From an uncultured SAR86 cluster bacterium (lineage in GTDB: Bacteria; Pseudomonadota; Gammaproteobacteria; Magnimaribacterales; D2472): a stretch of 64,000 nucleotides of DNA. The stretch's first letter is position 1, and every line of letters begins with the position of its first letter. Both the position numbers and the translations under genes were made by a program. This document shows, in pieces, positions 54,436-64,000 of this stretch. The notes below the pieces were generated by a model, which saw nothing but the letters and a program-made list of their open reading frames with translations, searched no databases and was not told where the DNA came from. The stretch covers positions 124,001 through 188,000 of the forward strand of contig CACEAR010000001.1 of the NCBI GenBank assembly GCA_902557575.1, read 5' to 3'.

Positions 54436-55539
54436 TTAGATTAAAAGCGGCATCACTACATATTTTAAATCTGGGTCGTCAGATGGGCTTATAAGACAGC
54501 TTTTGTCAGAGCCGTATAGATTTATATTGCAATCATTTGAATCAATGTTAGATAAAACCTCTTGGATATAGTTCACATTGAAAGCGATCTCCATATCTTC
54601 TCCATCATAGTTCGATTTAAATCTTTCTTCGCCCTCTTCCTGTTCTGGATTATTTGCTGAAACTAAAACTTCATTTGATTTAATATTTAATTTAATGCCT
54701 TTAAATTTATCGCTTGAAAGGACGCTTACTCTACTTAATATTTCAGAAAGTTGTTTGGTGTTTACTGATAAAACTGAGCTCTCGCCAGATGGAAGGACTT
54801 GTTCATAATTTGGAAATTTACCTTCAATTAACTTACTTACAAAAGATGTTGAGTCTGTTTTCAGCATAATGGTGTTTGATCCCAAAGAAAGAGTTACTTC
54901 TTCAGATGAGTCAGATAACAGCTTCCCTATTTCATTAATTGATTTTCTTGGTATTATTCCTGATATCTCGCCTGAGACACTTTTCGTTGTTGAGTTTGTT
55001 GATATAGCAAGCCTGTGGGCATCGGTTGTAACCACTGTAATGTTTTTGTCTTCAATATTTAAATACATTCCATTAAGATAATGTCTCCAATCTTGATTAC
55101 CCATTGCAAAAGACGTTTTGCTTATAAGATTTCTTAGCACAGATCCCAAAATAGTAAATTCTGTATTTTCACTTACCACATCAAAAACAGGAAAATCCTC
55201 ACTAGGAAGAGTTGAAATGGAGTACTTTCCTGAGCCAGATTCTACAGACAGCTTGTCGCCGTTCAAGAAAATAGAAATCTCTGATCCGTCAGGTAGAAGC
55301 CTGCAGAGTTCATTAAGTTTTTTCGCAGGTGCTGTTGTTGAGCCGGTGCTTTCAACACTAGCTGGAGTACATGTTGTTTGTACTTCTGATTCAAGATCGG
55401 TGGCAGTAATAGAAATATTGTTATCTTCAACTTTTAAAAGGACATTAGAGAGAATTGGGAGTGCCTGCCTTTTTTCAACAACTCCAAGAGTTGAAGACAA
55501 AGCTTTAACAATCTCTGTTTTGCTAACTGTAAATTTCAT
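54436..55539 (-). CDS. dnaN: DNA polymerase III beta clamp
   Basis: [35 protein letters not shown]; dnaA-dnaN-recF-gyrB synteny; C-terminal VMPLLI. Confidence 0.97.
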   Translation of the reverse strand: MKFTVSKTEIVKALSSTLGVVEKRQALPILSNVLLKVEDNNISITATDLESEVQTTCTPASVESTGSTTAPAKKLNELCRLLPDGSEISIFLNGDKLSVESGSGKYSISTLPSEDFPVFDVVSENTEFTILGSVLRNLISKTSFAMGNQDWRHYLNGMYLNIEDKNITVVTTDAHRLAISTNSTTKSVSGEISGIIPRKSINEIGKLLSDSSEEVTLSLGSNTIMLKTDSTSFVSKLIEGKFPNYEQVLPSGESSVLSVNTKQLSEILSRVSVLSSDKFKGIKLNIKSNEVLVSANNPEQEEGEERFKSNYDGEDMEIAFNVNYIQEVLSNIDSNDCNINLYGSDKSCLISPSDDPDLKYVVMPLLI

Positions 55540-56834
55540 TAGTTTGTAAGGGACCTTATTAAGTTTTTGTAATCCTCTTCTAGGGAGCTGTTTTCCACCC
55601 TAAGTTCCTTAATTTTGTTGCATGCATGTATTACGGTTGTGTGGTCTCTTCCGTTAAATGCTTCGCCAATTTCTGGCAGACTGTGATTTGTTAGCCTTTT
55701 TGTCAGCGACATTGCAAGTTGTCTTGGTCTGGTAATAGAGCGACTTCTTCTTTTTGAAAGCAGGTCTGAAAGTTTGATGTTGTAATATTCTGCAACAGTT
55801 TTTTGAATATTATCAATGCTAACCATCTTTGCAGATATAACGAATAAGTCTTTAAGAGCATCCTTAACTAAAGGAATGTCTATTTCTTGGTTTGTAAACT
55901 TGGCGTTAGCGACAACCCGTTTTAAAGCTCCTTCAAGCTCTCTTATATTTGATCTAATTCTCTGAGCTATATATATCGCGCACTCATTAGGTAAGTGACA
56001 ACCCATCGAGGAAGCTTTGGCAAGCAATACTGCTGCTCTGGTTTCAAGTTCTGGTGGGTCTATCACAACCGGAAGCCCCCAACCTAGTCTTGATTTTAAT
56101 CTTTCTTCTAGGCCATCGATTTCTTTTGGATACTTGTCACAAGTGAGCACCATTTGATTATTTCTATCTAGTAGCGCATTAAAGGTGTGGAAAAACTCTT
56201 CTTGTGATTGCTCTTTTCCTGCAAAAAACTGAATATCGTCAATTAAAAGAGCATCAGCAGTCCTGTAGAAGTTTTTAAACTCATTAATTGCGTTTAGTTG
56301 AAGGGCTTTGACCATATCAGCAACAAATTTCTCTGAATGAACATATATCACTCTCTTTGATGGGTCTTGATTAAGAATCTCATTCCCTACTGCGTGCATT
56401 AGGTGTGTTTTTCCCAAACCAACACCGCCATATATAAATAAGGGATTGTAGTCACCTGTCGGGTTTTGAGCAACTTGTTTTGAAGCTGCTAAAGCCAGAT
56501 GGTTTGATTTTCCCTCTACAAACGTATCAAAAATAAAAGACTCAACGAGGCCTGGGTTGTTTTTTCTTCTACTGGCGGGCTTTTCAACATATTTATCAAC
56601 AAATGTTGAGTTATTCTTGTCTTTAAATATTATTTTTGTATCCTTTGAGGCTACAACTTCATAAATGTGGCTTTTTAGATTATTTGAAACATAATTTAGT
56701 ACAAAGTCATTTGGGGCGGAAATTTCTAATGAGTTTTCTTTAAACTCTCCTTGAAGAGGCCTTATCCAGGTATTAAACTCATCTTGACTGAGCTTTTTTT
56801 CAAGTTTTTTTGATATTTGGTTCCAGGTCTTCAA
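55539..56834 (-). CDS. dnaA: Chromosomal replication initiator DnaA
   Basis: [60 protein letters not shown]. Confidence 0.98.
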   Translation of the reverse strand: MKTWNQISKKLEKKLSQDEFNTWIRPLQGEFKENSLEISAPNDFVLNYVSNNLKSHIYEVVASKDTKIIFKDKNNSTFVDKYVEKPASRRKNNPGLVESFIFDTFVEGKSNHLALAASKQVAQNPTGDYNPLFIYGGVGLGKTHLMHAVGNEILNQDPSKRVIYVHSEKFVADMVKALQLNAINEFKNFYRTADALLIDDIQFFAGKEQSQEEFFHTFNALLDRNNQMVLTCDKYPKEIDGLEERLKSRLGWGLPVVIDPPELETRAAVLLAKASSMGCHLPNECAIYIAQRIRSNIRELEGALKRVVANAKFTNQEIDIPLVKDALKDLFVISAKMVSIDNIQKTVAEYYNIKLSDLLSKRRSRSITRPRQLAMSLTKRLTNHSLPEIGEAFNGRDHTTVIHACNKIKELRVENSSLEEDYKNLIRSLTN

Positions 56835-56903
56835 TTTCTATCCTCTTGGCTGTAGTCTAGCAAAAATTAACAAGATATCTACAGAATAACTAATAGTATT
56901 TCC

Positions 56904-56912
56904 TGTGGATAA
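56904..56912 (-). promoter_or_regulatory. Consensus DnaA box (TTATCCACA on minus strand)
   Basis: TGTGGATAA on + strand in the dnaA-rpmH spacer; exact consensus. Confidence 0.8.
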
Positions 56913-56938
56913 CTTGTCAATAACTTTATCTTCTTTTT

Positions 56939-56969
56939 TTGACATAATTTTGTTTATTTTATGTATAAT
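56939..56969 (+). promoter_or_regulatory. Candidate sigma-70 promoter for rpmH-rnpA-yidC
   Basis: TTGACA (56939-56944), 19-nt spacer, TATAAT (56964-56969), 25 nt upstream of the rpmH ATG. Confidence 0.65.
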
Positions 56970-56994
56970 GCATCTCTAATTTTTACTACCAACC

Positions 56995-57129
56995 ATGAAA
57001 AGAACTTTTCAACCAAGCAACCTTAAGAGAAAAAGAACTCATGGCTTTCGAGCTCGCATGGCAACCAAGGCTGGGCGTGCAGTTCTTTCAAGAAGAAGAA
57101 GAAAGGGTAGAAAAGTTTTGTCTGCATAG
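56995..57129 (+). CDS. rpmH: 50S ribosomal protein L34 (44 aa, below ORF-track cutoff)
   Basis: Own translation [44 protein letters not shown]. Confidence 0.97.
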   Translation: MKRTFQPSNLKRKRTHGFRARMATKAGRAVLSRRRRKGRKVLSA

Positions 57130-57130
57130 C

Positions 57131-57409
57131 TTGTCTTTAAAACAATTAAAAAAGATCTACTCAACCAATTTTGTAGCTGCGTCATTAACTGGAAAGTCTG
57201 GTGTTTTTATTTCTACACCTAAAAAGATTTTTCCTAAGGCTGTTGATAGGAACAAGATTAAGAGAAGGATCAAGTCTATTATTTTTGATACGGGTTTTGA
57301 GTCTACGTCTTTTGGGATTAAGTTAATCGTAAGGGAGGATTTTTTAGATCTTAATTATAAAGAAGCTTATAATGAAATTAGCGCAGTAATAAAAAAGGCA
57401 GTTTTATAA
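57131..57409 (+). CDS. rnpA: Ribonuclease P protein component (TTG start proposed; ORF open from 57041 through rpmH in another frame)
   Basis: AVDRNKIKRRIKSII (RNR motif); between rpmH and yidC. Confidence 0.85.
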   Translation: MSLKQLKKIYSTNFVAASLTGKSGVFISTPKKIFPKAVDRNKIKRRIKSIIFDTGFESTSFGIKLIVREDFLDLNYKEAYNEISAVIKKAVL

Positions 57410-58945
57410 ATGAAAAATTTTAACTTAAGGTTTTTATATTTGTTCTTTGTTGCTTTGTTTGGGTACCTGTTGTTTTACTCATACACAAGTGAGCAAAACA
57501 TTTCAAATGCAGTAGATCAAGAAGAAGTAAGTACTAACTATTTAGATGGTTTTAATGAGTCACAAATTCATATACTAGAAAACTCTCTTCTAGAGATAGT
57601 TGTTGATACAGTGAATGGAAATATATTGAGCTCTCGACTAAAAGACTATCCAGTTGTGCCTGGGTCTGATGGTGGTGTTAGGGTTCTTGGCTCGGGCCTT
57701 GATAGTGATGGTGAGCAAATGAGATTTTACATGTCCTCAGGTTTTGCAGATCTTGAGAGCGCCGGCCTTTCAAACAAACCAAACTTCTCTGTTGTGGAGT
57801 CAAGCAAAGAAAAGATTGTTCTAAAGTCTGACGGTTTATCAAAAACAATAACCTTGTCTGAGGGTTATGAAATTTATATTAAAGACTCTCTTGATTCTTC
57901 GGTTGTTTTAAAGCCTTATGCCCAAATGTTGAGAACCACGGGCAGGGGTTTTGACCTAGATGATATGTTTATCTCTCGCAGCTCTTATGTTGGTGTTGCT
58001 TTTAACACCAAAGATGATCCATATGTGTCTTACCGTTTCAGAAACATCGACAACGTAAGTTTTGATGAGCGCGGTGGTTGGGTTGCTTCGGTTCAGAAAT
58101 ATTTTTTAGCTGCTCTAATTGGTTCCCAGGAAAACCTTTACAGATATTTTGCTCGCGAGCCGTCTGATGGTTCTGATATATATAGCTTTGGTTATATTGT
58201 TGAGTCATCAAACAACAACTCTTTTGAGCATAGGCTTTATATAGGTCCTAAAATCAGGAAAGACCTCCTTGCTGTTGCTGAAGATTTAGAGCTCACAATA
58301 GATATGGGGTGGTTTTGGTTTTTGGCCCAACCTTTAGCCGCTCTTCTTACTGTTATTAATGGTTTTGTTAATAATTGGGGGCTCTCAATAATTGCATTAA
58401 CTATTCTTATTAAGGTTGTTTTTTGGCCGCTAACCGGAAAAGGGTTTAGGTCGATGGCTAATATGAGGCGCGTTCAGCCAGAAATGCAGAGGATACAGGA
58501 GCGTTATAAAAACGATCGCCAGAAATTAAGCATGGAAATGATGACTTTATATAGGAAAGAGGGCGTTAATCCTATGGGCGGCTGTTTGCCTATGCTGGCA
58601 TCTTTTCCATTCTTTATAGCTTTATTTTTTGTTTTAAGGGAAAGTCTTGAGTTAAGACATGCGCCTTTTGGTTTGTGGCTTCAGGACCTTTCTGCGCCTG
58701 ACCCGTTTTTTGTTCTTCCTGTACTAATGGCGGCTCTTATGTACTTAACAACTCGCCTTAATCCAACTCCGCCGAATGCCGACCCAACACAGGTCGCCGT
58801 TATGAAGTTTATGCCAATTGGAATATCTGTGTTGTTTGTGTTTTTCCCTTCTGGGCTTGTTTTATACTCGGTTGCCAACTCTGGCGTTCAGCTTATTCAA
58901 CAGACAATGCTTTACAGGGAGCTTGGCGCCTTAGAAGATAAATAG
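57410..58945 (+). CDS. yidC: Membrane protein insertase YidC
   Basis: Periplasmic P1 domain, NWGLSIIALTILIKVVFWPLTGKGFRSMANMRRVQPEMQRIQERYKNDRQKLSMEMMTLYRKEGVNPMGGCLPMLASFPFFIALF. Confidence 0.97.
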   Translation: MKNFNLRFLYLFFVALFGYLLFYSYTSEQNISNAVDQEEVSTNYLDGFNESQIHILENSLLEIVVDTVNGNILSSRLKDYPVVPGSDGGVRVLGSGLDSDGEQMRFYMSSGFADLESAGLSNKPNFSVVESSKEKIVLKSDGLSKTITLSEGYEIYIKDSLDSSVVLKPYAQMLRTTGRGFDLDDMFISRSSYVGVAFNTKDDPYVSYRFRNIDNVSFDERGGWVASVQKYFLAALIGSQENLYRYFAREPSDGSDIYSFGYIVESSNNNSFEHRLYIGPKIRKDLLAVAEDLELTIDMGWFWFLAQPLAALLTVINGFVNNWGLSIIALTILIKVVFWPLTGKGFRSMANMRRVQPEMQRIQERYKNDRQKLSMEMMTLYRKEGVNPMGGCLPMLASFPFFIALFFVLRESLELRHAPFGLWLQDLSAPDPFFVLPVLMAALMYLTTRLNPTPPNADPTQVAVMKFMPIGISVLFVFFPSGLVLYSVANSGVQLIQQTMLYRELGALEDK

Positions 58946-60265
58946 ATGTCTGTAATTTACGCGCTTGCCACGCCACCGGCGCAATCTGCAATTTGTGTTT
59001 TCAGGGTTTCGGGAAAGGGTTGTCTTGACGCTCTCCCTGAGCTTTTTAGCTCACAGCTTGTTGAGCCGCGCTATTTTTATAAGACTGAAATGTTAAGCAA
59101 GGGAAATTTTGTTGACTCAGTGGCAGTTGTTTTTTTTAAAGGGCCTAAAAGTTTTACTGGCGAGGATAGTTTTGAGGTTTATGCTCACGGAGGTCTTGCG
59201 GTAATGAGTAAGGTTGTAGAAGCTTTTGATGGTGTTGGTTTTGAGGAAGCTGAGCCAGGTGAGTTTTCGAAGAGGGCTTTCTTAAACAATAAAATGTCCT
59301 TAAGTCAGGCCGAAGCTGTTAGTGATCTAATTTCAGCTTCTTCCAAAGAAGAGGCATCTAAAGTTTCCTTGGTTCTTCGTGGCGACTTTGAGAGCAAGGT
59401 TTTTGATTTTTCTGGGCGGTTAGATGCTCTTCGAGTCTTGGTTGAGGGTGAAATTGATTTTACCGATGAAGACGAGGTCTTTGTTCAAAACCTAGAAGAG
59501 CTTGAGTGTGATGTGTCTCGCCTTTCAGCTGAGTTTTCAAGCTTTGCGGGCGCCTGCTCTTCAACGAAGGAAAGTCTTAACAAGCCGCGAGTTTTGATAG
59601 CTGGGCCGCCTAATTCTGGGAAGTCCTCTTTGTTTAACGCTTTGTTGAGTAAGGACAGGTCAATCGTGTCTTCGATAGCTGGCACTACAAGAGATCTTAT
59701 AGATTCAGAGCTTGTTCTCCAAAACATAGTATTAACCCTGGGCGATAGTGCAGGTGTGAGAGACACTGATGACCTTATAGAGGGTGCTGGTATCAACATT
59801 AGTTTTGATGAAATAAAAAAATCTGATTTGGTAATTCTTGTTTTTGATGAAGAAACTAGAGGTTCTGTTTCTTTTTTTAAAGGGCTGCTTGATGAACAAG
59901 AACACCTTTTGGTTTATAACAAGATAGATGTGTCAGATAAAAGGCCGTCTGGATTTGATTTATTTGTATCAGCAAAAGAAATGGATGGCTTGGGCGCCTT
60001 GCGTAAAAATTTAGATGAGAGGCTGTCGGTTGATAAAGGTGAAAAAGATCTTACTTATTTGGTCAGGGAAAGACATGTGAGTATTTTTTCTGAAGTTTCC
60101 TCTAGATTAGACCTTATATCATCTTCAATTAAAGCTAATGAATCGCTTGATGTTGTTGCTGAAAACTTAAAAGCTTGCAGAGATTTGTTAGCTGAAGTCG
60201 TTGGTATAAAAACAAGCGATGAGCTTTTGGGTGAAATTTTTTCTAGTTTTTGTATTGGAAAGTAG
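58946..60265 (+). CDS. mnmE: tRNA modification GTPase MnmE
   Basis: IYALATPPAQSAICVFRVSG, GPPNSGKSSLFNALL, SIAGTTRDLID, C-terminal FCIGK. Confidence 0.96.
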   Translation: MSVIYALATPPAQSAICVFRVSGKGCLDALPELFSSQLVEPRYFYKTEMLSKGNFVDSVAVVFFKGPKSFTGEDSFEVYAHGGLAVMSKVVEAFDGVGFEEAEPGEFSKRAFLNNKMSLSQAEAVSDLISASSKEEASKVSLVLRGDFESKVFDFSGRLDALRVLVEGEIDFTDEDEVFVQNLEELECDVSRLSAEFSSFAGACSSTKESLNKPRVLIAGPPNSGKSSLFNALLSKDRSIVSSIAGTTRDLIDSELVLQNIVLTLGDSAGVRDTDDLIEGAGINISFDEIKKSDLVILVFDEETRGSVSFFKGLLDEQEHLLVYNKIDVSDKRPSGFDLFVSAKEMDGLGALRKNLDERLSVDKGEKDLTYLVRERHVSIFSEVSSRLDLISSSIKANESLDVVAENLKACRDLLAEVVGIKTSDELLGEIFSSFCIGK

Positions 60266-60473
60266 TTAATTGTTTGTTGATAAATTGTTGGTTGTTTTTA
60301 GTGCTGTTTTTTATACACAAGATTTCAACCGTTTTGTTTCTTCTAAATTAAGGGTTTCTACACATGCTTGTTAGAAGCCATAAAACCCTTATTTGAATAG
60401 CTTTTGATGGCTTATCAACAGTTTTTAACATGCCTAATAATAACAACAATAAATATATATAATTAATATTATT
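60266..60473. other. oriC: Candidate origin of replication (oriC)
   Basis: 208-bp mnmE-mnmG spacer with TTATACACA (60311-60319), TTATCAACA in inverted orientation at 60275-60283 and 60412-60420, near-box TTCTACACA (60356-60364), and a very AT-rich block about 60434-60473 next to mnmG. Confidence 0.6.
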
Positions 60474-62294
60474 ATGAATAATAAATATGACGTAATTGTT
60501 ATTGGCGGAGGACATGCAGGATGTGAAGCCGCACACGCTGCGTATAGAAAAAAACTTAAAACTTGCCTGATTAGCATATCAGAAAGTTCCATAGGTCAGA
60601 TGTCTTGTAATCCAGCAATTGGAGGTTTGGGAAAAACACATCTTGTCAAAGAAATTGATGCAGCTGGCGGCATTATGGCAGAAGCAACCGACGCTTCCGG
60701 AATCCAGTACAGGACTCTGAACACAAGAAAAGGGCAAACTGTTCGATCACTCAGAGTTCAGTGCGATAGAGATAAATATAAAGAGGCTGTCCAAAAAATA
60801 ATAAAAGGGACTGATATTGAAGTCATAGAAGCAGAGGTTGAGGATATTGAAATAAACAACGGTAAAGCAGAAGCTGTCCTACTAAATAGCGGAAAAAGAA
60901 TAGATGGTAAGGCGATAATTTTAACCACTGGAACTTTCTTAAAAGGAATAATGTATAAAGGCGACAAAAAAACCGAAGGTGGTAGAGTTGGTGACAAAGC
61001 CTCAGTAAAGCTGGCCAATAAACTTTATTCTTTAAAACTACCTATGGGGAGACTAAAAACAGGAACCCCAGCAAGAATAAAGCTAACATCGCTTGATTTG
61101 GAAAGCATGGATGAACAGCCGGGCGAGGAACCAACACCCTGGATGTCAAAAAAAGGCAAAAACAACAAACACATAAAGCAGATAAGTTGCTATATAACAA
61201 GAACCAACACCGAGACGCATAAAGAAATCTCAGACAATATCAAAAAATCTGCTATGTATTCCGGAAACATAGTCGGCATAGGACCAAGATATTGTCCGTC
61301 AATAGAGGATAAAATCCACAAATTCCCACTAAAAGAAAGCCATCAAATCTTCATTGAGCCAGAAGGGATTGATGTAGACCTTGTTTACCCAAACGGAATA
61401 TCAACAAGCCTCCCCGAAGAAAACCAAAAAAGATTTATACAAACAATAAAAGGCATGGAGGGTGCTGAAATAATGGAATACGGCTATGCCGTAGAATATG
61501 ATTTTGTAGATCCGAGAGCCCTTAATAAAACGCTCGAGCTTATAGATGTTGAGAATCTGTACTTAGCAGGTCAAATAAACGGAACCACAGGATACGAGGA
61601 AGCAGCTGCGCAAGGCCTAATGGCCGGAGTGAATGCAAGTCTAAAAATATGCAACGAGGAAAGCCTTATACTGGAAAGACATGATGGCTATATAGGCGTT
61701 CTAATAGACGACCTTACAAATCTTGGCGTGACAGAACCATACAGGATGTTTACTAGCAGAGCGGAACACAGACTAATGTTTTCACAGGACAACGCCGAAC
61801 AGAGAATTATAGAGAAATTTTACAAAAAAGGGTTCGTCGAAAGCGAGCAATATAATAGATATTCAGAGCAGGAAGAAGCATATAAAAACTTCAAAAAGCT
61901 TAACGAAGTAAAAACAATACAAACAGAAAACAAAAAACAACAACTAAAAGACTTTTTAAAAAAACCAAACCCAGACTTGAAAAAAGTTGCCAAACTTATA
62001 GAAACCAAAGACCAAGAAAACCTTGAGCGACTTGCGAACGAGTGTAAGTACGAAGGCTATATAAAAAAACAACTACGAGAAATTAAAAGGAACGAAAAAA
62101 ATCTAAAAAAAATTATACCCGAGACAATAAATTTCGTAGAGATAGAGGGGTTGTCAGCCGAAGTGAAAGAAAAACTCTCTGCAAGCAGGCCAAAAACAAT
62201 CGGCGACGCTTCCAGAATAGAGGGAATAACACCAGCTGCAATAAGCTTAATTACTGTGGCAATTGCCAAAAACAGAAATAGAGATGTCACATAG
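60474..62294 (+). CDS. mnmG: tRNA uridine-5-carboxymethylaminomethyl modification enzyme MnmG/GidA
   Basis: [57 protein letters not shown]. Confidence 0.97.
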   Translation: MNNKYDVIVIGGGHAGCEAAHAAYRKKLKTCLISISESSIGQMSCNPAIGGLGKTHLVKEIDAAGGIMAEATDASGIQYRTLNTRKGQTVRSLRVQCDRDKYKEAVQKIIKGTDIEVIEAEVEDIEINNGKAEAVLLNSGKRIDGKAIILTTGTFLKGIMYKGDKKTEGGRVGDKASVKLANKLYSLKLPMGRLKTGTPARIKLTSLDLESMDEQPGEEPTPWMSKKGKNNKHIKQISCYITRTNTETHKEISDNIKKSAMYSGNIVGIGPRYCPSIEDKIHKFPLKESHQIFIEPEGIDVDLVYPNGISTSLPEENQKRFIQTIKGMEGAEIMEYGYAVEYDFVDPRALNKTLELIDVENLYLAGQINGTTGYEEAAAQGLMAGVNASLKICNEESLILERHDGYIGVLIDDLTNLGVTEPYRMFTSRAEHRLMFSQDNAEQRIIEKFYKKGFVESEQYNRYSEQEEAYKNFKKLNEVKTIQTENKKQQLKDFLKKPNPDLKKVAKLIETKDQENLERLANECKYEGYIKKQLREIKRNEKNLKKIIPETINFVEIEGLSAEVKEKLSASRPKTIGDASRIEGITPAAISLITVAIAKNRNRDVT

Positions 62295-62850
62295 CGACAA
62301 AATAGAACTCTTTAAAGAAGAAACAATTAAGTTCAACAGGAAGCACAATCTAATATCAAGAAAAAACACAGAGAAAATAATAGACGAGGCAATCGAAGAA
62401 GCGACAGCTCTTACAAAACACCTAAAACAACATAAAAACATTTTAGATATAGGAACAGGGAGCGGGCTCCCCGGCATACCTCTTGCAATTTTTAACGAAA
62501 ATAAAAACGTATATTTATCTGAAAAAAACAACAAAAAAAACTATCATTTAAAAAAAACAATTAAGCTGCTCGAAATAGAAAACGCAACAACTATCGGAAG
62601 CGCCAACAAAAACACAAAAATAAACAAAAAAGTAGATTGTGTTGTCACCAAAGCGTTTGCCTCTACAAAAAAAACAATAGACTTAGCTAATAGTTTTTTA
62701 GAAAAGCCTTTTACCCTAATGCTATTAAAAGGAAAGCTTAAAACCATCAACAAAGAGATCGCAGAAGCCAACATATCAAAAGAAAACTATGAAATAATAA
62801 AAATAGAAAACCAAAAAGAAAAACACATACTAAAAATACAAAATGAATAA
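62284..62850 (+). CDS. rsmG: 16S rRNA (guanine527-N7)-methyltransferase (ORF open from 62263)
   Basis: [17 protein letters not shown], downstream of mnmG. Confidence 0.92.
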   Translation: MSHSDKIELFKEETIKFNRKHNLISRKNTEKIIDEAIEEATALTKHLKQHKNILDIGTGSGLPGIPLAIFNENKNVYLSEKNNKKNYHLKKTIKLLEIENATTIGSANKNTKINKKVDCVVTKAFASTKKTIDLANSFLEKPFTLMLLKGKLKTINKEIAEANISKENYEIIKIENQKEKHILKIQNE

Positions 62851-63604
62851 AACCCTTGCCATTGCAAACCAAAAAGGCGGCGTAGGAAAAACAACAACAG
62901 CTGTAAACTTAGCTGCAAGTTTAGCAGCAACTGGCAGAAAAACCCTCTTGATCGACATGGACCCACAAGGAAACGCCACATCCGCAGCAGGGGTTACAAA
63001 AAACGAGACAGACACCCTTTATGCAACCTATTTCGAGGGGAAAAACATCAAAGATGTAATTAAAGAAAGTAGAGACGGTTATTCAATTGTCCCCGGGGGG
63101 CAGGAGTTAATTGCGCTTGATGTTGATATAAGAGATAGCCACAAACAAGGCTTTCTCGCGTCACAACTTAACGAAGTCCAAAACATATATGACTATACAA
63201 TAATTGATACCCCACCAACCTTGAACCAACTAACGACAGAAGCCTTGCTTTCATCGGTAGGAACACTAATACCATTGCAATGTGAGTATTATTCACTTGA
63301 GGGGCTAACTGACCTAATTAATACCATAAACGCACTATCATCCAAAACCAACACCAACAACAGGGTGATTGGCATTATTAGAACAATGGTGGATATGAGA
63401 AACAATTTAGCAAAAGAGGTTTCGCGAGAGCTTGAGACACACTTCGAGAAAGTTTTATTTAATACACTAATACCAAGAAATGTTAAACTTGCTGAAGCTC
63501 CAAGCTTCGGAATTTCTGCGCTACAACACAAAGCAGATTCTTTTGGCGCAATGGCTTACCTAGCTCTAGCTGGTGAGCTAATTAGAAGAGTTGAAAATGA
63601 GTGA
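62843..63604 (+). CDS. parA: Chromosome partitioning ATPase ParA/Soj
   Basis: IANQKGGVGKTTTAVNLAASLA, LLIDMDPQGNATSAAG. Confidence 0.96.
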   Translation: MNKTLAIANQKGGVGKTTTAVNLAASLAATGRKTLLIDMDPQGNATSAAGVTKNETDTLYATYFEGKNIKDVIKESRDGYSIVPGGQELIALDVDIRDSHKQGFLASQLNEVQNIYDYTIIDTPPTLNQLTTEALLSSVGTLIPLQCEYYSLEGLTDLINTINALSSKTNTNNRVIGIIRTMVDMRNNLAKEVSRELETHFEKVLFNTLIPRNVKLAEAPSFGISALQHKADSFGAMAYLALAGELIRRVENE

Positions 63605-64000
63605 TAACAAATCTTTAAACCGCGGACTTGATGCCCTTTTAGGCGATCAAAAACTTACTACAACAACAAAAGAAATCGACCTAGAAAAAATAACAGCTGG
63701 AAGGTATCAACCGCGACAAGAGTTTGATGATGTGAAAATTCAAGAACTTGCTGACTCAATCAAAAAACACGGAGTTTTATCTCCAATCTTGGTTCGAGAG
63801 GTTGGGCTTGATAAATTTGAGGTCATAGCTGGAGAGAGAAGAGTCAGAGCTTCAAAAATCGCAGGTTTAAAAACAATTCCTTCCCTTGTTAACCAAAAAG
63901 AAGATCAAGAAGCCCTTGAAGCTGCGCTTATTGAAAACCTGCAGAGAGAAGACTTAAACCCAGTTGAAGAAGCCAGGGGATATGACCGATTGAAAAGAGA
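63597..64000 (+). CDS. parB: Chromosome partitioning protein ParB (partial, runs off window end)
   Basis: Own translation MSDNKSLNRGLDALLG...GRYQPRQEFD...HGVLSPILVRE...EVIAGERRVRASKIAG...ALIENLQREDLNPVEEARGY. Confidence 0.95.
   Translation, partial: MSDNKSLNRGLDALLGDQKLTTTTKEIDLEKITAGRYQPRQEFDDVKIQELADSIKKHGVLSPILVREVGLDKFEVIAGERRVRASKIAGLKTIPSLVNQKEDQEALEAALIENLQREDLNPVEEARGYDRLKR

Noticed and set aside
55118-55549. 143-aa + strand ORF antisense to dnaN
   Set aside because: Lies inside the well-supported minus-strand dnaN frame; low-complexity composition typical of antisense shadow ORFs.

Overview
Low-GC, very compact gammaproteobacterial chromosome segment around the dnaA neighbourhood. 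The gene set and order suggest a streamlined marine lineage, possibly SAR86-like, but that is inference. Nearly the whole window is tightly packed core genes: lnt-corC-ybeY-phoH-miaB; orn/rsgA; ubiE-ubiB-tatABC; tkt-pgk-class I aldolase; metK-ahcY; DUF484-xerC; pseudoazurin-dsbA; engB/polA; dsbB-pckA-gshA; an aa3-type cytochrome oxidase and heme A assembly cluster; aroE-hemF-tsaC-purE; def-fmt-trkA-trkH; an LpxL-like acyltransferase; glyQS-plsC; gyrB-recF-dnaN-dnaA; rpmH-rnpA-yidC-mnmE; mnmG-rsmG-parA-parB. I saw no mobile element, CRISPR array, tRNA or rRNA. I did not find a clearly new multi-gene system. The best second-look items are: (1) a likely oriC in the mnmE-mnmG spacer that coincides with an abrupt strand-composition switch of the opposite polarity to a normal origin; (2) a 167-aa protein with an exact COQ4-type HDxxH-x11-E motif between engB and polA; (3) a 15/16 parS-like palindrome inside the end of recF; (4) a single-chain alpha2-type GlyRS at the usual glyQ/glyS location and a GyrB lacking the gammaproteobacterial insert; (5) all eight convergent gene junctions overlapping or at most 18 nt apart, leaving almost no room for intrinsic terminators; (6) a possible two-state leader upstream of metK.
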